This document shows, one piece after another, positions 49,601 through 59,621 of a stretch of 64,000 nt of DNA. The notes under the pieces are model-generated. The model searched no databases. It saw nothing but the letters and a program-made list of their open reading frames with translations, and was not told the DNA's origin. The first letter of the stretch is position 1, and every line of letters begins with the position of its first letter. Origin of the DNA: Macropodus opercularis (Eukaryota > Chordata > Actinopteri > Anabantiformes > Osphronemidae); assembly GCA_030770545.1 (NCBI GenBank), contig CM061106.1, forward strand, positions 134,001 through 198,000. Reading direction: 5' to 3'. The position numbers and the translations under genes are program-made.

Positions 49601-52600
49601 CAACCCGGGGCTTCCCTCTGTCCCACATCCCGCTGACAGAAAGCCAGGTTTCTTTTACGTGACAGTTAAGGACTTTAGCGTTTCAGAACCAGTGTAGCAG
49701 GTAAACGGAACCTACTGGAAGTGTCCAATGAGGAGGTCGACATTTAACAGTGTAACTAAAACCACTCCATCCAACTCCTCCAAAGCAGAAACAAAACAGC
49801 ATAAAAACAAGTTCAACAACCAAAAGCTGAGGCCGACGCCGTTTCTGGAAATGAAACACGGACCAGGAGCCCAGACACAGGCTCTCTGCAAGCCATGCGG
49901 TATGACAAGTGGCTGCTGGAAAGCCTGGTCCTCGTAGCCCACCCTGTCACGCGTAAAGCCTTGTGACAGCACAAACATAACTGGTAGCGGCGATAGGAAC
50001 AACACCTCCATGTGCTGATACCAGAAGGTCACACACTTAGGTACCGGTCTACTGCCAAGCTAAACTCTAAACAACGCTGTAAAATCACGCGCCACAACAG
50101 AGAGCAAGACGTTACCTCATACGCGTGGAAAGGGGCAGAATCACAGCTCGAACCTTTCTGGAACGCTGTCGCTGATGTAAAGTCACCCTCACAACTGTGC
50201 TGAGAGGTCCTGAACGTCTGCATCTGAAGTTAATGTTTTGCAGACGCTCTGCCGCGGGGAGGGATTCTGTGGCACCACGGACACGACACGTTCTAAAGAA
50301 ACACAACCTCCCTGTGTATGTAGGTTGAGTACTTTCATTTTGTGGTGAACTTGCTTTAATTTGTGTTGTGTATACTTGAAATTGCACCATGGACTCTATT
50401 ACTTGATGTAAGGTGCAACTGTTGTCAAGATAGAAACATCCTAAGTCCTGCTGAAGTTTTAGATAGTCAAGCCACCCCATGCTCCCTGGAGCTGACACAG
50501 CAGGACCTGTGCTCCCCATTAAAAGGTCAGCAGCCCTGTCCACACTGAAGCTCCAGCGATCCAGCAGAGCAAAACACATCTGCAGTGTTGGCAGTCTAGT
50601 CTCTACTGCAGAGGGTGGATCTGAAAACCGTTGAACGTTGTGTCAAATATACTATTATGAGTGTTGTACCTGTGAGAGCTCAAATAAACCACGTTTTGCA
50701 TTCGAGTGTATATTTGTAGACGTGTAAAAGCAGGACAATATGTTCCTAGCTCCCCGATTCAGCGTGTTTGTGTTTAAACCCTAAGCAATAAGCCGAGCTT
50801 CTCTGTTCACAGTGTGTGTTAGGATCCTTTTGTACACAGTGTTGAAAGTATTCTTGAAGGATGTGCACCAGCATGAACAGCGTACGCCTGTTGCTTACTA
50901 ATAAACAGTAGTCACTTCTGTAGAAACAATGCGACAGACTTGTTGATTACACCCGAGCGAACGTGTCTATGCTCACCCAGCTCGTTGAGGGTCTGGGCTG
51001 CCTTGGTGATCTCCCTGCTGCCGCCCTGGAGCTGACCCTGAAGCCTCTTGCTCAGGTACAAAATACGAATAATCCTCCGCAGAAGATCGCAGGCCACCTG
51101 GATCGGGAAGAGGGAAAGAATAAACTAAGAATAAAATAAATATATACTTAGAAATAAACTGCGTGCCATCGCCTCTACGGACAACGTGTCACTTCATTGC
51201 AGTTCTGCAGGACACTTCTCCCGAGCTCCAGGATGCTTTGCAAATATGGATGGCATGACACTGCTCTGTCCTGTTCTCTGCACAAAAACACCGACCAAAA
51301 GCAAAGTCCTGCCACGACATGTACCAACAAAAATGTAAAGCTGGTCAGCGGAGCCTGCAACTTTGATTTCAAAGTCATGCAAGAAACATTACGCTTCCTG
51401 GTTGCTATGCCAACCCGTACGGTAACCATGGAGCTAGTCCTGCTCCTCCAGTGTGTGTAACTTTGGGCTGTGAGGAAGCTTTTAACAGTGTGCTCCTCAG
51501 AATAACTTCACTGTAGCTGTGAGAATTTTCAGCTATTAATGACTTTCTTGGATCATCACAGATGAGCAGCCTGCTCACTAATAAGATGTGTAAGCCGGGA
51601 TTCAGGCGTCTAAACTGGGTTAACAACGACAAGATGAACAAAGTGTTTGCTGACCGGCTGCAAATGCAGAGACTACGGCTGGTGAAAGCACACGGACGAT
51701 CTGAGCCATTAGTCCAGAGCGAGACCTCAGAATCACACTGACCTTTTTACAGCCGCGGCTTCATCAATATTTAATCCTGATTTCCCTCTGCACAAACAAG
51801 AGAACAGCAGCCCAGTGTTTCTCGCTAAGCACGTGATCGTGCACACGCACTCACAACAGAATATCTTGCCTACATGTAGGCAAATGCCGACTCTCTCTCC
51901 TACACAGAATCGATTTCACAGTGGGTTCGTATCAGATGTGCTGTATAATAACAATGTAGGCAAAGCTGTCGAGCAGGAAAACGTGTATTTGTTCTGATTT
52001 TTAAGAGGAGAACCTGAACGACTCACACACAGCCACAGATATGTTCCAGTAATACAATGACTCTCATTAATGCGCGGGATGCAGACGTACCTGCAGCCTG
52101 GCAAGCTGAGTGATCCTGGCTACAATCTTGTTGTATGGGTCAACGATCTTTGTCCTTATCCTGGAAAGACAGAACGGTGTCAAAAATCACAAGCGTGTGG
52201 ATGAGTAGTGAAAGGTTTAGTCAAGCCTCAGCCTTCCTAGCTACAATCAATGTCTACCCAGTGGAGGGATCCCAGCACCGCTGACATTTGACCCAGGTTC
52301 TTTGTTAAAAGCGATTAAGGGCAGTTTGGGACCCTCGCGGCCTGTAGGATTAAGTGCTGAATATCCAGGAGCTGGCAGATGGTGAGTGTCGAAGGGCTCA
52401 GTCTCCGTGAGTCCACAGACGCACAGTGCTTCAGCTACCACAGGAAGGGAGCCACGGCTGTGTTTTCTGATGTTTACCGTGCGCTTTGCTGTGTTTAGAG
52501 ACAGTTCTGACAGGTGTTACACCACCGTTTGCCAGTCCATGTCCTCTCCGTCAGCTATAATCAATGCTCTGCGTTGGTGTAATTTTGTGTCCTAGTAATA

Positions 52601-54164
52601 GATGTGTAGTTGAGTCTCTGGGCTGCAGCCAATGGGTGAGGACGTCCAGCTGCAGAGAGAGTGTTGACTTGTCTAATTTTCATAATCAGCTGTTGAGGCT
52701 GAAAATCTATAAATAGGACTCTATCACGAGTGTTCCTCCTTTCCCCTGGTGAGACAGAGCAGATGCTACCTAGTCCTCTAGGGAGCACAAGGCCACTGAC
52801 AGGGTGCTGGGAGCGGTGTTCCTAAACCTGGCCTGTGCCAGATGTACGTTAGTTACTAAGACAAACACGGAGCTGCAGTCCGAGAGACCGTCCTAACGCT
52901 AGACACGAGTTAAATCCTGAATGAAACATTCTGTATGTGTTCAGCTCAATATCCAAAGTATTTTAAAGGCAACCATTTATTGTAAATAAGGTTAATATGT
53001 GAATATTGAAGTCGGCTCGTTGGAAAAGGCTACAGCGACCTGTGAAGTTGAAGAGTAGCAGAATCTACAATCCTCAAATTCTCTCCCAGGATATGATCCT
53101 GTGTCCGACAAGAGCGATGACTCGTTATTGAGCTGCAGCATGTTTGACACGTTCCACCTTCTCAGTCGTCCACCTTTTATGAAATGCAGTGGTTGTGAGC
53201 ACGAGACGCCAGGTTAACATGCGTGGGAGACGTGTTTACCTGTCCACCGCCGCCTGCAGAGCGCTGATCCTCGTCTGCATCATCTGAAGGACCCCTGAAA
53301 GGAACAACACCTTTTCTTTTCAGAGCGTGTTGATGCTGACGGCTTAGCAGGCTGCGCTGGAGACATACTAGCTCTCTCTACTGGCAAAACGTGGGAAATG
53401 CTCAAGAGGCCCAACACCGGAGCACATCTCTGTTCTTTAGTTCTCGCTGCGGAGCAACAGCGTAGATTATTTGCATCCAGATGTTTTTGTCATCTAGTGT
53501 AGCTCAGGGCGTGTGTGGATCACCATCGCTCACCGTAATGATCATTCATCTCGGAGTGAAACCAGTGGCCTCCAGGAAGCTACTACTCTAAAGGTCCCTG
53601 TTCCCGTCAGAAGACGTTCTCACCTTCTAGAGACTCGATCCCCGTCGCCTGAGCCAGCAGGTCTTCGTGTCTGGCCACAACCTGGACAAACACAAGCCCA
53701 GCGGAAGTCAGAGCCTGCACCTGGACGCGTTGCTGTGCGGGTTCGTGCGGGCTCGTACCTGGCTGTGCAGCTCCTTGTCCAGCTGGCTGATGCCCTGGGC
53801 CAGCTCGGCCAGCTGCTCGGCGATGACGGCATGGTGGATGGCCCGGGCGGTGTAGGTCTTCACGTCGAAGTCCTCGGCCAGGAAGTCCGCGTAGCACTCT
53901 GCACACACAACAGCACGTCAACGAGGACCGGCCTGCTGCGCTCACTTAGCCCCCGTCTGTACTTACAGCAACCCGGTCAAGGGTTAGGGTTAAACACTGC
54001 TAGCAAGCTAGCTACGCTAAACTAAGCTAAGCTAAGCTAACAACGCAGCGACGCAGCACCGCTAACGTTACAAGCCGCCGACAAAGGCCGTTTCTGCGCG
54101 TCGTGAGGCAGTTTTTACCATCTTTCCAAAGCGAATTCGTGGAAGCTTGTCTCGCGTCCTCCAT
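31688..54164 (-). CDS. cog5: COG5, oligomeric Golgi complex subunit 5
   Basis: Subunit of lobe B of the COG complex, a peripheral Golgi tether for retrograde vesicles needed for glycosylation. Exons from 5' to 3' on the minus strand: 54119-54164, 53759-53898, 53624-53681, 53240-53294, 52091-52160, 50977-51097, 41365-41495, 38991-39150, 38372-38484, 38208-38285, 37098-37179, 35652-35856, 34493-34654, 33981-34080, 33789-33899, 33434-33499, 33136-33239, 32732-32969, 32583-32659, 32155-32281, 31999-32078, 31688-31796. Phases join to give 810 aa; human is 839 from memory, with a longer N-terminus. Diagnostic blocks: CYADFLAEDFDVKTYTARA, NKIVARITQLARLQ, YLSKSLSRLFDPINLVFP, TEGQRRNVAVVNSL, PDVPCSLYMKELQGF, LRPLGEGGKMRLAADFAQ, and KEFAPIYPIMLQLLQKA near the end. 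Exon 13 uses a GC donor. Intron 6 (41496-50976) holds GPR22 in antisense. Confidence 0.96.
34700..35305 (+). mobile_element. Decayed LINE 3' end (Rex1/L2-like)
   Basis: Sense-strand frames, broken by shifts, read HLRNVAKMRSILSQSDAE and then pieces recalling a fish LINE reverse transcriptase C-terminus: S-R-L-D-D-C-V-S-L-L, hydrophobic W-L-P-like stretches, and A-L-H-N-K-A-P-S-C. The segment ends with AATAAAGTTGAATTGAATTA at about 35283-35302, a GAATT tail typical of these elements. It is inserted in COG5 intron 12, antisense to COG5. Several frameshifts show it is dead. The family name is tentative. Confidence 0.7.
36185..36700 (-). mobile_element. LINE reverse transcriptase fragment
   Basis: A minus-strand frame (36324-36695) contains LKSSTIVPLPKKPHISSYD followed by YRPVALTPVVTK. 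This is the region just N-terminal of the RT catalytic core in fish non-LTR elements, with the P-K-K and D-Y-R-P-V-A-L-T signature. After this the core is missing or scrambled (a later FRANRSTEE is in frame), so it is an internally deleted pseudogene. It lies in COG5 intron 11, on the same strand as COG5. Confidence 0.7.
37808..37841 (+). repeat. (GGA)n microsatellite
   Basis: About 11 uninterrupted GGA/GAG triplets in COG5 intron 10. A frame through it gives poly-Gly or, on the other strand, poly-Pro, which is not a gene. Confidence 0.95.
38970..38986 (+). repeat. (TG)n at a COG5 splice donor
   Basis: A TG run ends about 5 bp from the donor of COG5 exon 8, whose minus-strand donor GTGAAA lies at 38985-38990. 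On the transcript it is a CA run immediately after the 5' splice site, a position known to affect splicing through hnRNP L. Confidence 0.7.
41496..47138. other. COG5 intron 6, part left of GPR22
   Basis: Two stretches look like possible conserved non-coding DNA because of low CpG and homeodomain/octamer-like words. One is around 42270-42300 (TTAAATTAGCATTTCATTTGCAT). The other is 42836-42900 (TCTAATGATTATTTTCCC then AAGGATTAGCACC). They could serve GPR22. No exon is recognised; non-coding GPR22 leader exons may lie here but cannot be placed. Confidence 0.35.
47145..48802 (+). CDS. gpr22: GPR22, orphan class A GPCR nested in COG5
   Basis: Orphan rhodopsin-class receptor reported to be expressed in heart and brain and to couple to Gi/o. 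Exons: 47145-47225, 47338-47484, 47744-48802, all phase 0, giving 428 aa (human 433 from memory). An acceptor at 47136-47138 (TTCTGCAG|CCACGATG) suggests an upstream non-coding exon. Seen: an N-glycosylation site (NVT, residues 3-5) and seven hydrophobic spans. DRY is at 125-127 (VDRYDIS) at the end of TM3, a long third loop ends in RRAVKRHRERRERQKR, CWSP lies in TM6, and TM7 has HPLLY in place of NPxxY. The tail contains VVSVVEADPTPNN and WIDPRRNKKVTFED. The residue 25 before R126 is Ser, and the second extracellular loop has no Cys. The gene lies antisense in COG5 intron 6, as in human. Confidence 0.95.
48803..50976. other. Probable GPR22 3' UTR and rest of COG5 intron 6
   Basis: No coding exon is found. 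Plus-strand AATAAA words occur at 50683-50688 (after a T/A-rich, TATAC-rich stretch) and 50900-50905. Either could end a GPR22 transcript with a 3' UTR of 1.9-2.1 kb. The second lies only about 70 bp from COG5 exon 6. Confidence 0.4.
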
Positions 54165-54511
54165 GTTGACAGTTCCGCATGTGACGTGTCAGGCGAGTGA
54201 CGTGTGGTGCTGACGTCACGAGCCTTAAAGGGACACGCACACGTCTGACTGCGTTACTGCGTCAGGTGTTTTCTTTTCCATGTAAACAACGGCTCAACTC
54301 TGGGCCAATCACACGTCTCGCTTATTTCACATAATGTTATGGCTCAATATGCGATGGATGCATGACGTGAGATTGAAAACAGAAGCTGCCGTGAAGAGCC
54401 GGGTGACTGGTGTCTCCACGTCTTCTGGTGTCTCAGTGTCTGCTTTAATGTCCACTATCTGTCAACGATGCTCTAAATGAATAAGTTACCACAGTTTTTA
54501 TTTTAAGCGGC

Positions 54512-54517
54512 TTTATT
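54512..54517 (-). promoter_or_regulatory. Poly(A) signal, TRIM gene
   Basis: Minus-strand AATAAA (TTTATT on plus) about 320 bp past the TRIM stop, with a second copy at 54497-54502. These signals lie only about 330 bp upstream of the COG5 start codon at 54164, so the TRIM 3' end sits close to the COG5 promoter. Confidence 0.6.
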
Positions 54518-54837
54518 TGCAGAAACAGCACAAGAACTAGATTCATCCTCTGAAACAACGTACGCAGAGACACACCAGCCTGATTTACAGGATTTTGGCA
54601 AATATTGCAATATTGGACAGAATATTCACAAAATAGTCATGACGAACGTCTGTGATTGTTATTTGCAGCCCAGTGTCAGACATCACATAAGCACAGACAC
54701 AACCACATACGAACGAATTCTCAGTGAGTGAGAATTATTCATATTCATATTCATGCGTTTCCATGCGTAGTCCATCGCTGTGGGCGCTTTCTGCGTGAAC
54801 GCAGCGCTGGCAGCGCTCAGGGGCATCTGGGGAGGGT

Positions 54838-56469
54838 TCACTCTGGGCGGCACACAGGCAGCAGAACGAGCGGCGTAGAGTTGGTTCCACCGCCGTTGCT
54901 ACAGGGACTGAAGTACGGGTAGAGTTTCTCAGCGAAGGCACAATCGGTAAAGGAGTAGATGAGAGTTTGAGCATCGACGTCGTAGAAGGACACCAGTCCC
55001 CCCTCGTAATCCACGAACACCCCCACTGTCTGGGGCTGGGACTTCAGAGAGAGAAAGACGCCGGGGCCGGCCAGAGCTTTGTACTCGTCTCCGTTTCTCA
55101 GCCACACAGTCCAGTAGCCGTGCTTCGGGGACAGCCTGACTTTTCCTTTCCTGCAGACGGATTCTCGGGCTACTCCCAGGTCCCATTCGGTCTTCCCTCC
55201 GACCTGGACCTCGTAGTAAAACCTACCTGCAGAGAAGCTCTGCTCTCCTAAGACACCGTTACACACGGAGAACCTCTGAGGCCTGTCTGGGGCGTTTCTG
55301 GGCTTTTCAATGCTCTTTACTTGTTTCCCATCGTCGGACAGCATGAGGTACACACTGGCCGTGTCCGGGTCCAGCGTGACATCAACCGCGTACTGCTGGG
55401 CCCTACTCAGCTCAACGCCGGTGCACAGTGTGTCTTGACTGAGGGTCTCCTGCAAGTCAGCTAGGGCTCTCCTCACGCTCCCCCAATGCGACAGCTGCAC
55501 ACTGACCCCCGTCCAGTCCTTGGTGGGTGGAGAAGCCTTCATGGATGCGAAGCGTTGGATGAGATGCAGATGGTCTTCAGTGTGCAAGAGCTGCTCCACA
55601 TCAGAGCTTCTCTTTGCCAGCTTGGAGACTTCCTCCTCCAGCTGTCTGATCAAGCCTTCGGCCAGATTCTCCACTCGTTTCTGCTTCTCTTGAATCGTCT
55701 CCAGCCTCTGAGCCAGACTTCTCTCCGCAGACTTGACCACAGCAGCGAAGACATGCACACAGTCCGCCGTCTCGCCGTCTGCGTCTTCCCTGCTGACCTT
55801 CACTGCCTGCTGGATCTGCTCAATCTTCAGCCGTCTCTGCTGGATCATCTGCTGCGTCTCAGCTTCCACGTTGGCCAGTTTGTCTTTCTTGTGCTTATAC
55901 TCTTCAGTCAGAGGAACAACGTGGTGATCTTTGTGGTGTGACTCCGTGCAGAACTGACACACACACACCTGGTCGGTCTTGCAGAACATCTCCAGAAGTC
56001 GATCGTGCTTCTTACACATCCGCTCCTCCAGGTTCCCCACAGGGTCAATCAAGGCGTGTCTCTTCAAGCCTGTGATTTTCTGATGTAGCTCCAGGTGGGT
56101 CTGGCAGTAGGAGGTCAAACACACCAGGCAGGACTTCAGGGCCTTCTGTTCGGTTCCCGGGCAGACGTCACAGAAAACCTCTCCCGTGCCGGCGCAGGCC
56201 GGCGCTACGCAGAGGTCGTCTTTCTGCCCCGACCGTCTGAACTGAGCAACCATCTCCGATACGAACGTGTTGACGCGCAGCTCGGGCCTCCCGCCGAAGG
56301 CCTCGCTGCAGACGGGACACTTGCTTTGGACATTCACGTTCCAGTGCTTTGTAATGCACTGCTTGCAGAAATTGTGCCCACACGGGATGGTGACGGGACC
56401 GGTGAACACATCCAGGCAGATGGAGCACAGGAACTGATCTTCGGTTAGGACACTGCAGACAGCAGACAT
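54838..56469 (-). CDS. TRIM E3 ligase with PRY-SPRY, single coding exon
   Basis: 543-aa tripartite-motif protein, probably a cytosolic ubiquitin ligase of the fish TRIM25-like/finTRIM group. The RING finger is complete: C15, C18, C30, H32, C35, C38, C51, C54. Next come a B-box1-like zinc region (CVAPACAGTGEVFC to YCQTH) and a B-box2 (CKKHDRLLEMFCKTDQ to CTESHHKDHH). A coiled coil spans about 190-310, with KHKKDKLANVEAETQQM and LETIQEKQKRVENL. The PRY-SPRY domain spans about 360-543, with the signatures LDPDTAS, RFYYEVQV, WDLGVA, GYWTVWLRNG and VGVFVDYEGG. The frame is unbroken with no intron. A strong acceptor (CTTCTCTTCAG) just upstream of the ATG implies a non-coding first exon. The SPRY variable loops would bind the target, which is unknown. 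The gene lies between COG5 and TMTC1 on the same strand. I cannot name a one-to-one orthologue. Confidence 0.93.
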   Translation of the reverse strand: MSAVCSVLTEDQFLCSICLDVFTGPVTIPCGHNFCKQCITKHWNVNVQSKCPVCSEAFGGRPELRVNTFVSEMVAQFRRSGQKDDLCVAPACAGTGEVFCDVCPGTEQKALKSCLVCLTSYCQTHLELHQKITGLKRHALIDPVGNLEERMCKKHDRLLEMFCKTDQVCVCQFCTESHHKDHHVVPLTEEYKHKKDKLANVEAETQQMIQQRRLKIEQIQQAVKVSREDADGETADCVHVFAAVVKSAERSLAQRLETIQEKQKRVENLAEGLIRQLEEEVSKLAKRSSDVEQLLHTEDHLHLIQRFASMKASPPTKDWTGVSVQLSHWGSVRRALADLQETLSQDTLCTGVELSRAQQYAVDVTLDPDTASVYLMLSDDGKQVKSIEKPRNAPDRPQRFSVCNGVLGEQSFSAGRFYYEVQVGGKTEWDLGVARESVCRKGKVRLSPKHGYWTVWLRNGDEYKALAGPGVFLSLKSQPQTVGVFVDYEGGLVSFYDVDAQTLIYSFTDCAFAEKLYPYFSPCSNGGGTNSTPLVLLPVCRPE

Positions 56470-56905
56470 CTCTGAAGAGAAGAGGAGAAGACATCATCCA
56501 ACCTCATTTTCTGTTTCGAGACACGTGGCCGTGCAGCCGCCGCCTGCGTGTTACCACTTGTGTAACACTTTGCCCTCAACAATCCCAGTTTCCCGCCAAG
56601 CTGTTCGGTTTAAAGGCTTAGATTACATGTGAAACGTGAAAGAGCACAGAATATGAACTATTAATATATTATACTATAGCATCCGAGACACAAACACAGC
56701 AGCAAAACTGACCCCAAACATTAAGTTTGACCCGACGAGACGTTAAGACCTGGACACGCATGCACTGACTGGTTACAAGGAGGAGAACTAGACGACTATG
56801 CACGAAATCTTATCACAAACTTACTTTGGTTTCTGATAGAGTCCTGTTAGGGCTTCAGTGCTGTTGGAGAGAAAGCAGTTTCCTTTCTGCCGCAGCTTAT
56901 CCACT

Positions 56906-56920
56906 CACTTTCATTTCCGG
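56906..56920 (-). promoter_or_regulatory. Candidate ETS-IRF composite site, TRIM promoter
   Basis: Minus strand CCGGAAATGAAAGTG contains GGAA-AT-GAAA, an ETS-IRF composite element. It lies about 440 bp upstream of the TRIM start codon, where a first non-coding exon would begin. A second IRF-like cluster (GAAAGGAAAC on the minus strand) sits about 25 bp away. This fits an interferon-responsive TRIM but rests on short motifs. Confidence 0.35.
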
Positions 56921-56929
56921 ACGTGGCGG

Positions 56930-58189
56930 TGAACCCGCCCCCGGCCGCCAGGATCGCTTCACCCCTCTGCACTCGCACGGAGTCTGAGCTGGGAACTAGC
57001 CGCCGTGTAGCCAACTAGCAGGGTAGCGCCACGCTGCTCATTCAATAATATACCCCTGTCATCAAACATTAACCCGACAGGGTCAAAGATCACGACCCAC
57101 CGCGTCTGGCTATGAATGAGGAGAAGAGAGAGAGACATCGAGACCTAAACATAATACAAGCAGCCACACATCCACAGCTGTGGGCACAAGCATTAGGCAA
57201 CACGTCTGTGCAGCCTCTTAGTCATCCAGATGAAGTTGTGTGACAGTTGGACTTCTTCCTTCCACGTGCAAAGCACTGCCAAAAAGACGTTATTAACACA
57301 GCAGAGCTGGAAATGGCTCAGTGTTTAAAGCTTACTAAACTGTTCAGAATACAACCGACACACACTCACTACAGCTGCAGGAACTAACAGATCAAGCACT
57401 GTGTAAAAAACGAAGGAAGGACTACGAGCAGGGAACACGGCAGCAGGTAAGACAGAACAAATGTACTCATAGGTACAAACACCTGACACAACACAGGTAC
57501 GACTCACGAACGCCCCCTAGTGGAGCCGAGGACCAATTGTGTGCAGAATTATTATACAACTAGGTGCAAGACGGAAAATGTCCCATCTCGCTTGTTTAGT
57601 TCGTCTCGTAAAGTGGAAACCAACCAGCTCAGGCCTCCTTCTCTTCAATAACACGCAGGAGAGTCTGTTTCTTGGTCTGCGGACAATCGGCAGCAGCCGC
57701 ACGTTCTTTCATTTCTGTCCACTTGCGTCCACTCGCCAGCTCGGCCTGCTGTCGTGAAGTCTTTCCAAATCTTCATTCTGCGACTTGACCTTATTCACCC
57801 ACATGTCTGAGGCCTTGAGCTTGTGAATGAAGAAGAATGACAGCAGGAGGTTCCATGCGAGGCCAGCTGGCTGCCGGAGATCAAAGTGTGGACCGGGCCC
57901 CTTGCTGCGCTCGTCTTTGAATTTCGGCTTGTTTCCAAATGCAAACACTGCTGAAGGGGAAAGGCTGTATTTCCAGTGCCTTGCGTCTCCACATTGAGCT
58001 TTTTGAAGCCTGCTCCCTCCACAAAGGCCTCTGTCCGTTGTCCACCAAGACACGGGTCGCTGTGAGGTCGTTGGTTTTGGTGTCGGACCCTCCTGTACCC
58101 ATGAAAGGAGCGGTAGAGCTGTTTATGTCTAGATATGTACATACTGTCAAACAAATTTTACTCTTTTTTTGTAATTATTGTATCTTTTT
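56930..58189. other. TRIM-TMTC1 spacer, left part
   Basis: No gene is recognised. Two non-adjacent stretches share words with each other: GCACAAGCATTAGGCAACAC (about 57184-57203) and GTGCAGAATTATTATACAAC (about 57541-57560). I take these as remnants of an unnamed dispersed element. The open frames here are short and occur on both strands. Confidence 0.35.
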
Positions 58190-58270
58190 CTGACTGTAAT
58201 TATGCTGCTGCTGGGTCACCAGAATTTCCCCACTGCGGGATAAATAAAGTCTATCTATCTATCTATCTAG
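58190..58270 (+). mobile_element. LINE 3' end with TCTA tail
   Basis: Plus-strand copy of the family seen at 29276 and 60165: GGGTCACCAGAATTTCCCCA, CTGCGGGATAAATAAAGT and then (CTAT)n at 58252-58269. The upstream limit is unclear; T-rich DNA from about 58140 may belong to it. Confidence 0.7.
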
Positions 58271-58587
58271 ACAATAAATTGATGGATTCAAATGCATAAG
58301 TAGTTTTCTATTTGAAATAGTTTTCACTGTCCTGCATAAGAAACCAGATTCAAGTCCGCTTTGCACCTGTTTTCTTTAACGGAACAAGGGATCAGAGAAA
58401 CACGGTACTACACCAATAGCTCTGTAACTGGATTAAGAGGTTCAGAAAGAGGAAAAAGTCTCTGCAGTTTCATTGGAGAAGAACATGTCCAACAAAGTCC
58501 TCTCACTGCCGCGGCCCAGGGTCGATTCCCTCGGTTTGACCCCGTGATCAACACTGGATGGATCAAAGTTGAATGGAGAGAAGTGAC

Positions 58588-58612
58588 ACAACAACAACAA
58601 CAACAACAGCAG
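58588..58612 (+). repeat. (CAA)n microsatellite
   Basis: About eight CAA triplets ending in CAGCAG, in spacer DNA downstream of TMTC1. Confidence 0.95.
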
Positions 58613-58811
58613 TGCTGGTAGCTGAGGTTCTCCAGAGCCGTTCGGAGGCTGCTTCCCATCATTAAGAGCTGACGGCAGCGTCTGCTGGGGGCAGGCAGGA
58701 TGGTGGAGATACGGGGCACTACACAAAAACAACAACAGATTTCCCCATTTGGATCAACAGAGTGAGTTGAACCTTGAAAAGGATCAGTAAATCCGTTAAT
58801 AAAACATATAC

Positions 58812-58817
58812 TTTATT
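58812..58817 (-). promoter_or_regulatory. tmtc1: Candidate poly(A) signal, TMTC1
   Basis: Minus-strand AATAAA about 0.8 kb past the TMTC1 stop. Another A/T-rich candidate lies near 59126-59131. The choice between them cannot be made from sequence. Confidence 0.45.
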
Positions 58818-59621
58818 CTCATGGTGCAGTCAGTCATTGCACTAGTCACTTCATTTTCATATCACTTTCATTCCACAGCAAAAAATACAATCAACATCAC
58901 ATCAACAACACCAAACAGTCTTCAGGGTTACACTACGACGGCACAACGTCTCACAGGAGCAGACACGCGAGCGTATTACACTCTGAAGTTTGTACTGTAG
59001 CCACGTACGGAGCCAGTTGTCAGAACGTGAACACGTCCTGCTTCTCGTTATGCAACGCGATGGTTCCGTTTCACACGGCCTCCATTCGTGACGTCTTACC
59101 GAGGACATTCATGCTGCCTTGACGTGTTTATTTTCTGGGAAGCTTTACCTGAAATCATCTCATTTACAATTGAGTCATAATGTGCCTTTTCATATTCTTC
59201 ATTTAACTTTTCTCACTATTAAATACGATACCAAGAGTATATTGAAATAAGGAGACGATGAAGGAACAGTGTCTGTGAATTCAGACGCCTGAGGCAGCTC
59301 CACTGACATAATATCCCAGAGGTGGAGAATGAACCTTCACGCGCTTCCTTTCCTTTAAAACCTTCACATCTTCCTCTAACTCAAACAGTGTCACAAAAGA
59401 AAGAGCTGACAGTAAATAATAGGTCGGTCATTGAAGTAGAGCTGGTGCAGACGCTCCAGGGCTCTTCCGCCGGCGTCACGTTTCTGCTGCTGTCAGAAAC
59501 TGCTGGGCTCCCACGCTCCCACGCCGTCCCCGCTCGTAGACGCAGGTCCCTCGTCCTTCAGCCTGGAGACTGGCGTTCGGGCTCAGAGGGCCCAGGAAGG
59601 TCGTCCGAGGGGCTCGGTGGC

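Noticed and set aside
56877..56888. Perfect ISRE (AGTTTCCTTTCT) near the TRIM promoter
   Set aside because: The spacing between the two half sites is one base, not two, so it is not a consensus ISRE. Only the nearby ETS-IRF composite was kept, at low confidence.
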